From: Humulus lupulus
Lineage: Eukaryota > Streptophyta > Magnoliopsida > Rosales > Cannabaceae
NCBI RefSeq assembly: GCF_963169125.1
Contig: NC_084799.1
Coordinates: 105,043,143 to 105,107,142 of the forward strand
DNA: 64,000 bases
Direction of reading: 5' to 3'
Shown: in pieces, positions 46,853 through 57,786 of the stretch
Layout: every line of letters starts with the position of its first letter
Position numbering within the stretch: position 1 is the stretch's first letter
Translations under genes and position numbers: made by a program
Notes under the pieces: model-generated
Told to the model about the DNA's origin: nothing
Databases searched by the model: none
What the model saw: only the letters and a program-made list of their open reading frames with translations

Positions 46853-48523
46853 GTGTATTTTCCTTGGCAGTTTTTCTCTCATTCTCGTGCAACAGTGGTG
46901 AGAACCAGAGGCAGTGGGTCTCGGTCTGTCAAGTCAGCGGCTGGTTCGTTGAGTGCATCTCCATCCCTCACTAAGAAGAAAGCTCGGAAGAGTACCTTGT
47001 CTCATCCCATCCACATTGATGATTCCATCACCACGAGCAAAGCCGTGGTCATTCCGGACCTTGAAGCCCCCAAAGTTCTGACTGAACCTCCTTCTTCGGC
47101 AGCTCCGCTCGCCTCTATCCCAGGGTCTTCCAAAAGAGGCCGAGCTTCTCCATCAAAGGATGTCTCTGATCATGGTCGTGATTCTGCCAAAGCCCATTCT
47201 GATTCCTCAGAGTCACCTGACGTGCTTGCTCCCAAGAAGAAAAGCAAGGGTTGGTTCCAGGTCTCTTCTTCTCGAAAATCTCCTCGTTCCAAAGGGACTG
47301 ATCCTTCTGATTCTACGCCAAAGGCTTCATCTCCTGTTGGTACCACTCCTCGTTCCAAGTTTAGGTCAAAGGTAAAGAAAATTCCTCCACCTTGTTCTTC
47401 TTCTGAAACTGACCCTTCTTCAGATTGTGTACCCTCTGACGAAGATCCCCTTGAAGACAACCCCTCTCTTGAGGAAAATTTTGACTCAGAAGATGAATCC
47501 GACCCATCAGAGGACCACCCTGTTTCACCAAAGGGCAAGAAACCAATGAAAATTCCTGAGATTCGCACCAAGTCTCCTTTGGGTCCCAAAGTCTCTCCAG
47601 GTTCTTCATTTAAGGCTCACTCTCTGAATTTTTGTTTCAATGACAATGAGAAAAATATGAAGCATTATGTGCATCGTGATTTTATTTGTGAGAAAAAATT
47701 TTCATTCTCGGCCCATAGAGTGTTTGGGGTCATCAAAAATATTGAGGATCGAGGGTGGTTAGGTTCTTTAACCAGGCTGGATGGTTTTGTTCCTAGAGTT
47801 GTCCAAGAATTCTATGCCAATCTCAATGATGATCTGTTTGATAGGAAGTCTTTTATGTTTGGACAAGTTTATGTCCGAGGGAATTGGTATTTGTTCAATG
47901 CAGCTGAAATTACCAAGGTTCTTAATTTGCCTCTTTCTGTTGATAACGTTGCTGTTGAGTTTAACAAAGATAAGGTGCTTTCGGAGTTGGTCGGACAAAA
48001 TATGGTGTGGGAACCTCACTCAGTCCTCAAAGTAACAGATCTTACTCATTACTATGCTGTGCTTCACAAATTTGCCACCTCCAACTGGATTCCCACTACT
48101 CATACCTCCACCGTTACCTTTGACACGGCCTTCTTTCTGTACAAAGTTGGAACTGGTCTCGGTGTTGATCTTGCCTCTCTCATTTTTGACCAGATCACTG
48201 CCTTAGGGAATGCCAAAAAGAAAGGTCAATATTTGGTGTTTCCCCATTTGATCTACAAGTTGCTTGATTCTCAAAAGCCTCTTCGCTTGGAATATGAAAT
48301 CTTGACCCCTCCTAGTGCCGGAGCAGACTACAAACTCAAAAAAGAACCATCATCTGTTAAAGCAACTAAAGGGATTGTTCTCAAGGCTGGCGATGCTGAT
48401 TCTGTTGCTGCTGAACTCGCTGGTGTCAAGGCCACCCTGGAATCTGTTCAAACAGAAGTGATCAGCCTCAAGAGTTGTCTTTCAACCATGCTGTCTCACT
48501 TTGCTGCCGGTCCTTCCCATTGA
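46853..48523 (+). CDS. C2 second ORF: putative plant transposon protein (PF20167-like)
   Basis: Open for 556 codons on the sense strand between pol and the 3' LTR. The true start is uncertain: the first Met (46853) precedes a possible splice acceptor at 46870. Residues about 1-255 are Ser/Pro/Lys/Glu-rich, basic then acidic (SDEDPLEDNPSLEEN), and probably disordered. Residues about 260-480 form the conserved part (GFVPRVVQEFYANL, RGNWYLFNAAEITKVLNLP, THYYAVLHKFATSNWIPTTH, FPHLIYKLLDS), which resembles the plant-transposon-protein domain. The C-terminus is a short coiled coil (AAELAGVKATLESVQTEV). I see no signal peptide or clear membrane segment, so a classical envelope role is not supported. 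Function unknown. It is intact, like the neighbouring gag-pol. Confidence 0.85.
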   Translation: MYFPWQFFSHSRATVVRTRGSGSRSVKSAAGSLSASPSLTKKKARKSTLSHPIHIDDSITTSKAVVIPDLEAPKVLTEPPSSAAPLASIPGSSKRGRASPSKDVSDHGRDSAKAHSDSSESPDVLAPKKKSKGWFQVSSSRKSPRSKGTDPSDSTPKASSPVGTTPRSKFRSKVKKIPPPCSSSETDPSSDCVPSDEDPLEDNPSLEENFDSEDESDPSEDHPVSPKGKKPMKIPEIRTKSPLGPKVSPGSSFKAHSLNFCFNDNEKNMKHYVHRDFICEKKFSFSAHRVFGVIKNIEDRGWLGSLTRLDGFVPRVVQEFYANLNDDLFDRKSFMFGQVYVRGNWYLFNAAEITKVLNLPLSVDNVAVEFNKDKVLSELVGQNMVWEPHSVLKVTDLTHYYAVLHKFATSNWIPTTHTSTVTFDTAFFLYKVGTGLGVDLASLIFDQITALGNAKKKGQYLVFPHLIYKLLDSQKPLRLEYEILTPPSAGADYKLKKEPSSVKATKGIVLKAGDADSVAAELAGVKATLESVQTEVISLKSCLSTMLSHFAAGPSH

Positions 48524-48628
48524 GTCCATTTAGTTTATTTTTTTTTTGTTTTAATAAATTGTAAAAGAACGCTTTCTTAGTGTCTTTTTGTTTTTGAGTT
48601 ACTTCTTTGGCTTCTTGCTAGACAACAA

Positions 48629-48760
48629 GGGGGAGTAATTGTGGTTTATTTTGATCAGTTTATACTGTTTTTGAGTTACATTTGAATTGCTTTTCGCAGG
48701 GGGAGTCATGCTATTATTTTTTGATCTTTGTTACATTTGTGATAATTTTCGCAGGGGGAG
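48629..48760 (+). repeat. Three GGGGGAG tracts upstream of the polypurine tract
   Basis: GGGGGAG at 48629-48635, 48699-48705 and 48754-48760; the last two share CGCAGGGGGAG. They precede the tract that abuts the LTR and may be extra plus-strand primers (inference). Confidence 0.75.
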
Positions 48761-48863
48761 CATTCCATTGCTATTTTTCTATTTGCTCTAACTTGTCTTG
48801 TCTTGCAGGATTTTTTTTTTCTTCAAAATAAACTCTTAAAATATTCTTGTCTATCAAGTTGCC

Positions 48864-48875
48864 AAAGTGGGAGAT
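48864..48875 (+). other. C2 polypurine tract
   Basis: AAAGTGGGAGAT directly before the 3' LTR start TGTAAAATCC. Confidence 0.9.
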
Positions 48876-49982
48876 TGTAAAATCCTTTTTTTGGCTAAAC
48901 TTCAATTTAGACAAAATATTTTAATTGTTTAAAGAAAAATCAGTAGCAAATCTCCTTGTTGATATTCGGTTTTATTAGCAATATTCTCAGCTGATTTTGT
49001 AATGTGAAAAGATCTCTAAATGTAAATATATTTGTTACCTTATTTATCTCAAATAATCAATTTTTGGTAAAAATATATTGTGCAAATATCTTGAGATTAT
49101 TTTCAGGGATTATACAGGATTATGGTTATCCTGGAAATAAAGAAGGAGTCGAAAATGAACTTGGTCAAGAAAAATGACCATGTTCGCTCTGCCAGATCAA
49201 ACGGATCACGTTGCTGACTCATCAGTTTCCTTTTCTGTCAACACATAATCCATCTGGCTGGCTGTTTTCCTAAATCAAAGGAATTCGCAAATTGATTTCA
49301 AAGATTCCAGAAAATCATGGCCTTGGACATTTTCCCTTCCTATAAATACCTTGCCAAGGCCTTTGGATTTTTCATCTCTTCCATTTTGAATATTTGTAAT
49401 CGTTATGCTATTTTGAAGAGTGTGTTTATTTGTAGAGATTAAGTTTGTTCACCTTAATCTTTGTGAGAGTGCTGAGTGTACTTGTGATATCTATCTAGTC
49501 CATTGTAAACAGATAGTGTCTATTGTGAACGTGTTCATAAGGATCTTCGGGAGAGGATTCGATCTAAGTCTCACCTCGGGAGGAAGTGAGCACTCGCTGT
49601 TCTTTGAAAGGAGTTCAAGAGAATCAGCGTTTCATCAAACCAGATTCGTAGAGAAGAGTACAACAAGATTGCGACAATAGTTTAAGAGGGAGTCTTACAT
49701 TGTTTAAGTCAATGCTTTTGTACACTTTGTTTCTTTACTAATTGGTTTATTCTCTGGGCGTGGCCCCAAGGAGTAGGATATCCGAAAGGGTTTCTGAACC
49801 TTGTAAAAATTCGCTGTGTTCTCTAATTTTTGCACTGTTTAATTTTTGTGTTCAGTTATGTCGTGACAAGTTCGGATTCTGTCCCGACAGAATCACTTTC
49901 TGTGTAAACATCTAATTACCATTCCGCATTTTAATTAATACATTGTTTAATTAATCTGGTAATTATTAAAAACGGAATTTCA
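48876..49982 (+). repeat. C2 3' LTR (1,107 bp)
   Basis: About 99% identical to the 5' LTR, same ends. Confidence 0.93.
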
Positions 49983-51138
49983 AAAAGTGAGAAAACTGCG
50001 CCCGGTTATGTGGTTATGTTGGGACTAAGAGTTCCCTATACTTTTATGTGATGTCATATGATGGTATTATGCCATGCAGGCATGAGATAAACGGCCTAAG
50101 AGTGTCAGAATCTATATTTGTGCACCGGACGCGACTCAGCCACTGGTAGCTGAGGTTAATTAAATAATCACTGAGCTTGGCCTAAGCGAGCTAGAGTTAA
50201 TGGGTTGAACACTGGGCTCGGCCTAAGTGAGCTGAAGATAGTGACTTAAACAGAGGGTGCGACCTAAGGGCGTTGACCCTAGTTGTTGAATGATATGTTT
50301 ACTGTGTGAATCTAATGATTATGGCTTGTTAAATACTTGGTTAAGAGACTGTTGATTTGTCAATTACTATCGTTGATTATGTGAATGCTGTGGCTTGTTA
50401 ATGTCTGGTTGGTATCTTATGAATCATTTGACTGTCTGAATTGTCTATGCTATGTTATATAGTTTTCTTGTTGGGCCTCGGCTCACTGGTACTACGTGGT
50501 GCAGGTAAAGGAAAGGGTTTGATGGTTCAACCATGAGTTAGAGAGCTCTGGGGGCAAGGTGACATTGTCAGCAGCTCGGCCGCTATGGTCGAGGGATTGT
50601 AAAGGGACGGAAACCTAACATGTATATTTTTCCATTAGAGTGGCCTTGTTCATTTATAACTTTTGGAACTTTTTGTAAATATGTCCTTTAAACCCTGTTT
50701 TGGGATCCTATGTACTAAACAATTATTTTAATGAAAATTATCTGTTTAGGACCAAATTTTTTTAAATTGAACCTGTTTATGACTATAGGATCACGTTTTT
50801 GTTTGAAAGATTTAATTAGCATGTCCTGCACTATTTTTAACACACAGTGTAACAGTCTTGATTATCTGGGGCGTTACAATTTGTGTTAATTTGCTTCTAA
50901 TGTATTACAACACACTTATAAATATTGAGCAAAATATAACATTGTCTCATTTTTTTGTGCCATACATAACAAAATTTAAACCATACATTAGTTTTGTTTG
51001 ATAATACTAAAAATATCGAAATAGATTAGATATATTCCACAAGGAAAAAAATCCTCTATCCCAAGATGGATTTGTAGTCCCTGTCTACACAATAGATATA
51101 GAATACGTCTCATTTTTTTTTATGGAACAGTAAGTTTA

Positions 51139-54100
51139 TTAATTAATCAAATCGATGGGCACCACAGGAGGGGGTCTTTCTCTTTCAAAATATCCAGCTT
51201 CCGAACTAGTAATCCTAGCTTTCTTTGCTAGACCATCAGCAATAGGGCTGTACGCGGTGCGGGTGGTGCAGTTTTTGACCATTTTTTCAAACCAACCCGC
51301 TCATGCAGTTTTTCTAATTTTCCAAACCGCACCCGCACTGTGAAACTAAAAAATCGCAGAAACCGCACCGCAAAAAAATGGTGCGGTGTGGTGCAGTTTG
51401 GGTGGTTTGGACTACCGCCAAATAATTAAACTATCATAAATAATCATATTAATATTTCAGCAACACCTAAAGCTTGAAAATAAAAAATAAGAAAACTTTC
51501 AACAATACAATAATCTTAATAATGGCTCAACAAAACACCTAAGAAAATACAACAAACTTGAGACTAATAAAGTTACAACAACAACAACTATAAGTCAATA
51601 ATCTTAATAAAGTTTCAGCAACACACCTAAAACAACATAGAACAAACTTGAGACTAATTAAATTCCAACATCAATATGAAAAATACAACTAAAATACTTT
51701 CAGCAATAGAATTAGTGGGCTTTTGGTTGGGCTTTAACATATTAGACTTAAATAAATATAAAAAAATAGTATTTTTATAATATGCGGTGCGGTGCGGTTT
51801 GAACCGCATTTTAATAATTCAAAACCGCAAACCGCACCGCACCGCGCGGTTTAGTGAAAATTCAAACCGCGACCGCACCGCGAAGAATTTCAAACCACAT
51901 TTTTTTTGCGGTGTGGTGCGGTGCGGGCGGTTTGGGCGGTTTGATGAACAGCCCTAATCAGCAATGATATTGTCTTTTCTAGTTATAAAGTGAAAGCTAC
52001 AAATAAGCTAAAACCAATTTCAAAACATGCCAAGATCTCCAATTTGGTGGGAACGACCCTTGATTGAATCCTTGCACAACCACTTTGGCATCTGAAAGTA
52101 CTGCAATCTTTGTCCACTAACTATCGACTGCCCTTTTTAGCCCCAATTTAATGACAAGTACTTCTGCTTCCATTGATGAATGAGCTACAATTTGCTTGGC
52201 TAGGTGCTCTGCCTCTCCCGATACTGTGTCCACCACTATAGCAGCCAATCTTGTAGTATTATCCTTCCAAGAGGCATCACAAAACATAATCTTTGTCACT
52301 CCCTTAGGTATTCTCTCCACCGTCATGGGGAAGCTCATTGGTATAGTTGCGTTGGTCAACTCTTCAAAGGTCTCTGAGGACTCCTATTTTTGCATGGCCT
52401 TTTGCATCATAGTCTGCAATGATGTTGGGTTCCCCTGAACAAGATATTATTTCTTTCCTTCCACACAATTTCAAAAGGCAATCTGCATGAACCATAAAAT
52501 TTAACCTTTCTTTTCCTTTGAGGTTAGTGATGAATACCCCCTTGAAGCGTGACATAGAATCAGCCTGTACATTGCTTGTCATCACCTGGTATGGGCTATC
52601 AAACGACAAGGCTCTAATTATATGGCAATATTTGAAGACATGTAGCGATGTCCATGTGATCACAGCCGAAGAGGAAATGTTTCTCATTGAGGAACTCCAT
52701 CGTATCTCTTGTAGGAATAACTTCAGTTAAGGTGCACCAAAGAGACAAGCTAGTCCTCATATGTATTCCTGGATTCCAAATCCACTTCCATAGATTTCTA
52801 GGTGTATTGAACTTATGTTTTTGGGCTTCTATGTAAGCTTCTTTCACTGAGAACTTTGCATTTACATTGCTCTTCCACACAAGAGTATCCTATAGTCTGT
52901 GAGGAATTTGGTCAATTCTTGCTATTTTATTTCCCAATAAATAGTTCTCAATAGGTCTTCCTTCCACTTCTCTTCTACTGTCATTAAGTCTGCTACTGTA
53001 CTCAGATGGGGTGCATTACTTCTATGGGATTCCATTAACTCACGAAACTCATAATACTCGAGCCAATGGATCCACGACTGCCTCCAAACATTCAATTTTT
53101 ATCCTTTTGCAATGATAGTATGGCTGTCGTTTTTAATTGTACCCAGACCATCTAAGATGTCTATCCACATAGGAGAATCTGAAGTCTTTTGGTCTACAAC
53201 CCAAAAATTCTTCTTGTCACAATATTTCTTCTTCAAGCACTCCACCGAAGGTTTTGGATCGCCTTTAGCGATATGCCAAGTTAACTTACCGAGGACGACT
53301 TTGTTTATGTCTTCAAAGCGTCTAAACCCCAAATCCCCTGGTTCTTTTGGGGGGCATAGAGCTTCCCAGATCTTTGTTTCTTTGTATTTATCTTTCTCCA
53401 TGTTCCCTGTCAATCTGAATTTTCTCACTGCTGCATCCATTTCCTTGCACTTGAGAGTGGGATTTTGCATGTAGACATTGTGTAGGTAGGCATATTCAAA
53501 GCCGTTAACTTCACCAGTGTAGTGCGCCCTGCGTAAGATAGTAATTTCATTTTCGAGCAGTCCAATCTATGCAGTAGCTTGTCTTTGAGATTTTTTGTAG
53601 TCCTCTTTCCATCTTTTCTTGAAGAAGAACGAGTTTCCCAAGTATTTCTCCTCGCCCACTATTTCAGTTGCATTAAAAATTTGTTGAATTTTAGTTTTGC
53701 TCTCACATGACAAATTGTTACACCTTAATACACTCCATAAGATGCTTTTCCTCTTGTTCATTCGCTCTAGAGAATAGGATACTGTCGTCGACGAACATGA
53801 GGTGAGAAATTGGAGAGGCCTTCCTTGCGATGGTGATTCCATGGATTTTTCCCAATCTTTGCTCCCTTAGGATAAGTTTAGAGAGAACTTCATTGCAAAG
53901 TAGGAATAATAATTGGGAAAATGGGCCCTCTTGTCTCAATCCTCTCTTCGCCAACAAGCGCTTTAGAGGTATACCATTGAGTAAAACACAGTACGAAACT
54001 GTGGTCACACATGTCATCACTAGGTTGCAAACATGTTCACTGAATCCATTTGCTTTGAGAACTCTTAAGAGGAAGGACCATTCAATTCTCTCATTGGCCT

Positions 54101-55125
54101 TATGCATATCAAAATTGATTGCCATAAGCCCGCTAACACCTTTCTTCCTTCGAATGGTATGAACCAGTTCTTGAGCTAGGATAGAAGATTCTGCTATCCA
54201 CCTCTTTGGGATGAAGGCCGATTGTAAGGGAGAGATAAGTTTCTTCATCAAAGACTGTAACCTATTAGAATGGTCTTTCCCATGATTTTGTAGGCAAAGT
54301 TACATAAGCTAATCAGACGAAATTGTTCAACCTTGTATGCATTCTCCACTTTGGGAATCAAGCATATGAAGGTGTAATTTAGCTTCCCATCCATGACCCC
54401 TATTTCAAAGAAATGTTGAACACTATGTATAACAGTGTGTCCAACGATGTCCCAATATGTTTTGTAAAAACAACTAGGCATGCTGTCTGGACCTGGTGCT
54501 TTCAATGGATTCATTTTGGCAACCACTGCCTCTATCTCCTCCCTGGTGGGGGACCTGGCCTGCATTGTGGTTCTCCTCCATTGTTATCTTGGTGAGGAAT
54601 AGGTTGTCAAGCTCTAAGGGTATGCACGACCTATCAATGCCATCTTCCCCCTTGTCTCATGCCTTTGGCCTGTTTCATCCTTAATTGACCACACATGGTT
54701 TATTCTTCTTCTTATCACAATCGAAGTATGAAAGAACTTTGTGTTTCTATCTCCTTTCATAAGCCAAATTTCCCTTGATCTCTTTCTCCACATGATCTCC
54801 TTCCTACACCATAATTCTTTCAGATCTTGTTAAAGCTTTGATTCTTCCTAAGTAAAATCCTCATTGAGGTATTTGTTATGCAACCATCCTTATCGATTCT
54901 CAATAGCCTTGATTTTTCGGTCTACATGCCCAAAACACTCTTTATTTTAGGCTTGGAGACCTCTTTTGGTGGCTTCCAGTTTCTTCAACAAACTTTGATC
55001 ACCTCCAGTCTCAGTTGCTTTCCACCTCGAGTCGATCACCTTTCTGCATGTTTCTTCTCTAGCCCAGGCCTCAAAGAATCTGAATGGTCTAAAACCTTTT
55101 GTTGTGTCCAAGTGCGTGTCTAGCA
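51139..55125 (-). pseudogene. LINE ORF2: reverse transcriptase and RNase H, many lesions
   Basis: Minus-strand pieces in changing frames: linker between endonuclease and RT (TKGFRPFRFFEAWAREE, about 55090); RT start (MNPLKAPGPDSMPSCFYK, LIPKVENAYKVEQFRLISLCN, 54248-54565); RT core (LQSAFIPKRWI, DMHKANERIEW, GLRQEGP where GLRQGDP is usual, FVDD; 53718-54251); a part with PPKEPGDLGFRRF (53099-53470); a zinc-binding RT-associated region (52614-52880); and RNase H (FCDASWKDNTTRLAAIVVDTVSGEAEH, 52117-52359), whose end (IADGLAKKARITSS...PIDLIN) is separated by the hAT-like insertion at 51243. Frameshifts and stops make it inactive. A terminal RNase H domain is typical of plant L1 elements. Confidence 0.85.
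51243..51956. mobile_element. hAT-like non-autonomous element 3
   Basis: Terminal inverted repeats TAGGGCTGT / ACAGCCCTA and perfect 8-bp duplications ATCAGCAA (51235-51242 and 51957-51964). Both subterminal parts are packed with GCGGTGCGGT-like words in opposite orientation; the centre is AT-rich. It interrupts the LINE RNase H; removing it restores the reading frame locally. Confidence 0.88.
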
Positions 55126-55131
55126 TGATGG

Positions 55132-57081
55132 TGTTGGTAATTTACCATATGTGCAACATAAAGCACAGGGTGGTGGGCCTAGAGATTTCAATTTTTTTTA
55201 TTTAAACAATCTTTAAATAACCGGATCCATTAACATGCAAAATACTAATCAAAGAGAAAGAAAAAGATGAGGATCTACCAGCTGTAGAACAATCAAGAGT
55301 CCTCGCTATCTTTTAGAAACTCCAACGTACATCCAATCCAAAGCAGCCTTGTGAATATTCAGACCAAGATCTTACAATATGTATCTCTATACCTAAAGAC
55401 ATGTGTGGACACGTAGTGTAATGGTGGGGAATTTTTTGATTCACAAGATGTTCTCAACTCATGAGATGTTAGAATATTAGGTCTAAGATAGTTTTCAGGG
55501 ATAGGAAAATATTACGTTATATTTTTCTCACTCTGTGAAAATCTTAGAATTTTCTCTCTAGAATATTCTGTTACTTAAGCGTATCTTGAAACAATTTCTT
55601 TCTGATAGATTCATAAAAGAATCAATTAAATTTAAAATTGAAATTATAAACCAATTATTAAATAATTAAAAGAAATATCAAGATCCAATATTGGATCTTT
55701 CTTACACGCCAACTACAATGCATGCACTATAGTTGGCGTGTAACACATCCTTGATTTCAGGGATGTGTTCTAACCACTTTTATTTAATTATTATTTAATA
55801 AAAAATATCTAAACCTGATAACTTATCTTATTAGATTAATTAAAGAATAAATATCATTTCAAATTCAAATCTAATTTGAATTATTAGAAATATATTTTCA
55901 CATTATTTAAATAAATAAAACTAATTAATTTTCTTAATTATTTACCTGCTATTTTTGAAAATGTCCATTTTATTTATAAAATTATTTTCGAAAATTATAT
56001 TAATTAATTTGTCTCAATTACATATTTGACCATGAAGAACAAATTTCTTCCAAATATGTGCTTTCCCTAATTTTTCCCAATTTTAACTTTTACATTGAAT
56101 AGTGTTGATAGAGCCATCTTGGGGACCTATGGACCTATAAATTTAAGCTCCAACATGTTTAGATTATTAATTAAAACTCTTTAATATAATAACATTAATT
56201 TATTAATCTCAATATTATTCCACTAAAAATATGAGACTGCATTATTGTAATTACAGACATTTATTTATTGACTACTTTTAAGTATAAAAAAAATTAATCG
56301 ATTTAATCATTACATACAATTCAATCCTCTATTAATAGTTCATAATTAAAGTAGGAATTAATTATCGTTTAACCTCTTTCATTATATCTTGTTTCCTTAA
56401 GTACCATTAACTTTACTACTGAAGGTTAATTCATAAACTGATATATGAATTTGAGCTCAATAACCTTTCAGTTCCAAAAGCTAACCCTTAAGAGAACTCA
56501 TATGGAAAGGTATAGATTCCATATCTATATATTATGTCCCCAACCATTTACATCAATGAGTTCCCAATTTTTTTTTCAGCCTGATCATTGTGACAGACCA
56601 TAATGAGTGAATCAAAGAACTCAAATGACATAAACATAAGTTCATAATAACTTCAGGATTAAGATCAATTTGTATATGATCATCTTATTGATATGTTTAA
56701 TTAATACTTATAAAGTAAACAATTTTATTAAGTATTAATAACATATCAGACCCTGTTCATGTATAACCACTTTATACAAAGTACCTCCCCTAAGATGTCC
56801 GACTACATTAGTAATCCTGATCTAGATTACATGTATTCATAATACTAGTGAATCGTACTTACATTATTTAATCCAAAGATCCCATAAAACTTTGTTTTAC
56901 TGCGAACTATTTATATTTGTTCCCCAACAATCTTAATCCTCTCGCACCAATACAAGATTGTAGACACAATAAAAAACTTGAGAATTTTCTAATATTCATA
57001 TAATATAATTCTATCAATAATAATAAACAATCAATATATGCACAAAAAAAAAATCATTTCGATTATTTATTTCATAAAACA
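55132..57081 (-). mobile_element. Copia-type solo LTR, related to the C1 LTR
   Basis: On the minus strand it ends ATTTACCAACA at 55132 and shares with the C1 LTR the AATAAATAATC start region, a phrase with GGTGCGAGAGGATTAAGAT (C1: AGTACGAGAGAATTAAGAT), the AAGCTCCAA part and the general layout. Its start near 57081 is uncertain: about 25 bp present in the C1 LTR are missing and no target duplication matches, so this end may be cut by G1. No coding region. Confidence 0.65.
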
Positions 57082-57084
57082 TTG

Positions 57085-57739
57085 TGTTTCCCTAAATATT
57101 TGCCTGATGACATGGCACGTAAAAGAGGTGCATGAACATCACGTGACTGATTATTAATGGAGGACTAGTCAATCGACGACTAGAGTATCAGAAAAAATTG
57201 AGGTGCTCGATATATGTAAGGAATAGGCTGAGCAATAAGAAAAGAAGGTGGCAGAAGCATACGACCAGAGCTGTTCGTGGGTTCGAGACAAACACTCAGA
57301 AACAATTATAAGTTAGATATTTCAGAGATATTTACTAATTTAAATTTAAATATAATTATTTAAGTTATTATTTTGTTATGCTTGTAACGTCAGTTGAACA
57401 TGGCCCATAGGCCCATATGTACATCCGTGAGCCTATAAATTGGACTCGTAGGATTCCTTTAGGACACACGCAACACTTTGTATTTAGGGACAAATAGTGA
57501 TTTCATATACAATATTTGTATCTATTTTCAGGGCTTGTGAAACTCAGTGAACCCTTGTTCGTTGATTGTAGGTTTTGGAATTCTTTTACATCAATAAAAC
57601 TATAAGTGGACGTAGGTCATTACCAATCCTTGGGGCCGAACCACTATAAAATCCTGGTGTCATTTACATTCTTGAATTCAGTTCTTTAATTCCTATTGTT
57701 TTTGTGACTCTGTGTCATTGAAAAAATCAAGGGTCAACA
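57085..57739 (+). repeat. G1 5' LTR (about 655 bp)
   Basis: Start TGTTTCCCTAAATATTTG followed by TGATGACATGGCACG parallels the T2-family LTR start (TGTTATCCCCAAAAATTGG, then CAATGACGTGG); end GGGTCAACA at 57739 is followed by TTTTGGTGCTTTCATTGAG, the usual place of the primer site. The exact start may be 57083 or 57085. Confidence 0.65.
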
Positions 57740-57786
57740 TTTTGGTGCTTTCATTGAGAGCCGAACTCAAGAATACTAGGAAAACA

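Larger units (their letters stand above)
39660..49982 (+). mobile_element. C2: apparently complete Ty1/copia element of SIRE/Maximus type
   Basis: 5' LTR (39660-40764), primer site, gag-pol (40837-45711), spacer, second sense ORF (46853-48523), polypurine tract and 3' LTR (48876-49982). The LTRs differ by about ten substitutions, nearly all transitions, and two 1-bp indels over 1.1 kb, so insertion is recent. Flanks AAAGG (39655-39659) and AAAAG (49983-49987) match at four of five bases. The 10.3-kb size, the large gag with two zinc knuckles and a coiled coil, and the extra ORF before the 3' LTR fit the SIRE/Maximus lineage. Confidence 0.93.
38072..50878 (+). mobile_element. Z2: long solo-LTR-like element interrupted by C2
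   Basis: TG at 38072 and CA at 50878 with perfect ATTTG duplications (38067-38071 and 50879-50883). It starts TGTAACGACCC and ends GGGGCGTTACA. Without C2 it is about 2.5 kb, non-coding, and homologous to Z1 in the opposite orientation, including the part with TTTATACCCGG. A CT-rich run lies at about 38750-38766. Likely a solo LTR of a Tekay-like gypsy family. Confidence 0.8.
51113..55131 (-). mobile_element. L1-type LINE, 5'-truncated, with a nested hAT-like element
   Basis: The 3' end on the minus strand has a short poly(A) (T run at 51113-51121), just after the stop of the coding region. Protein remnants run from 55125 down to 51139. The 5' end is cut where a copia-type solo LTR begins (55132), so the endonuclease is missing. 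Target duplications were not found. Confidence 0.82.

Noticed and set aside
47170..47589. 139-codon antisense frame
   Set aside because: Shadow of the low-complexity Ser/Glu-rich part of the C2 second ORF.
46853..48523. Envelope glycoprotein for the C2 second ORF
   Set aside because: No signal peptide, membrane anchor or furin-like site is visible; the conserved part resembles plant transposon proteins.
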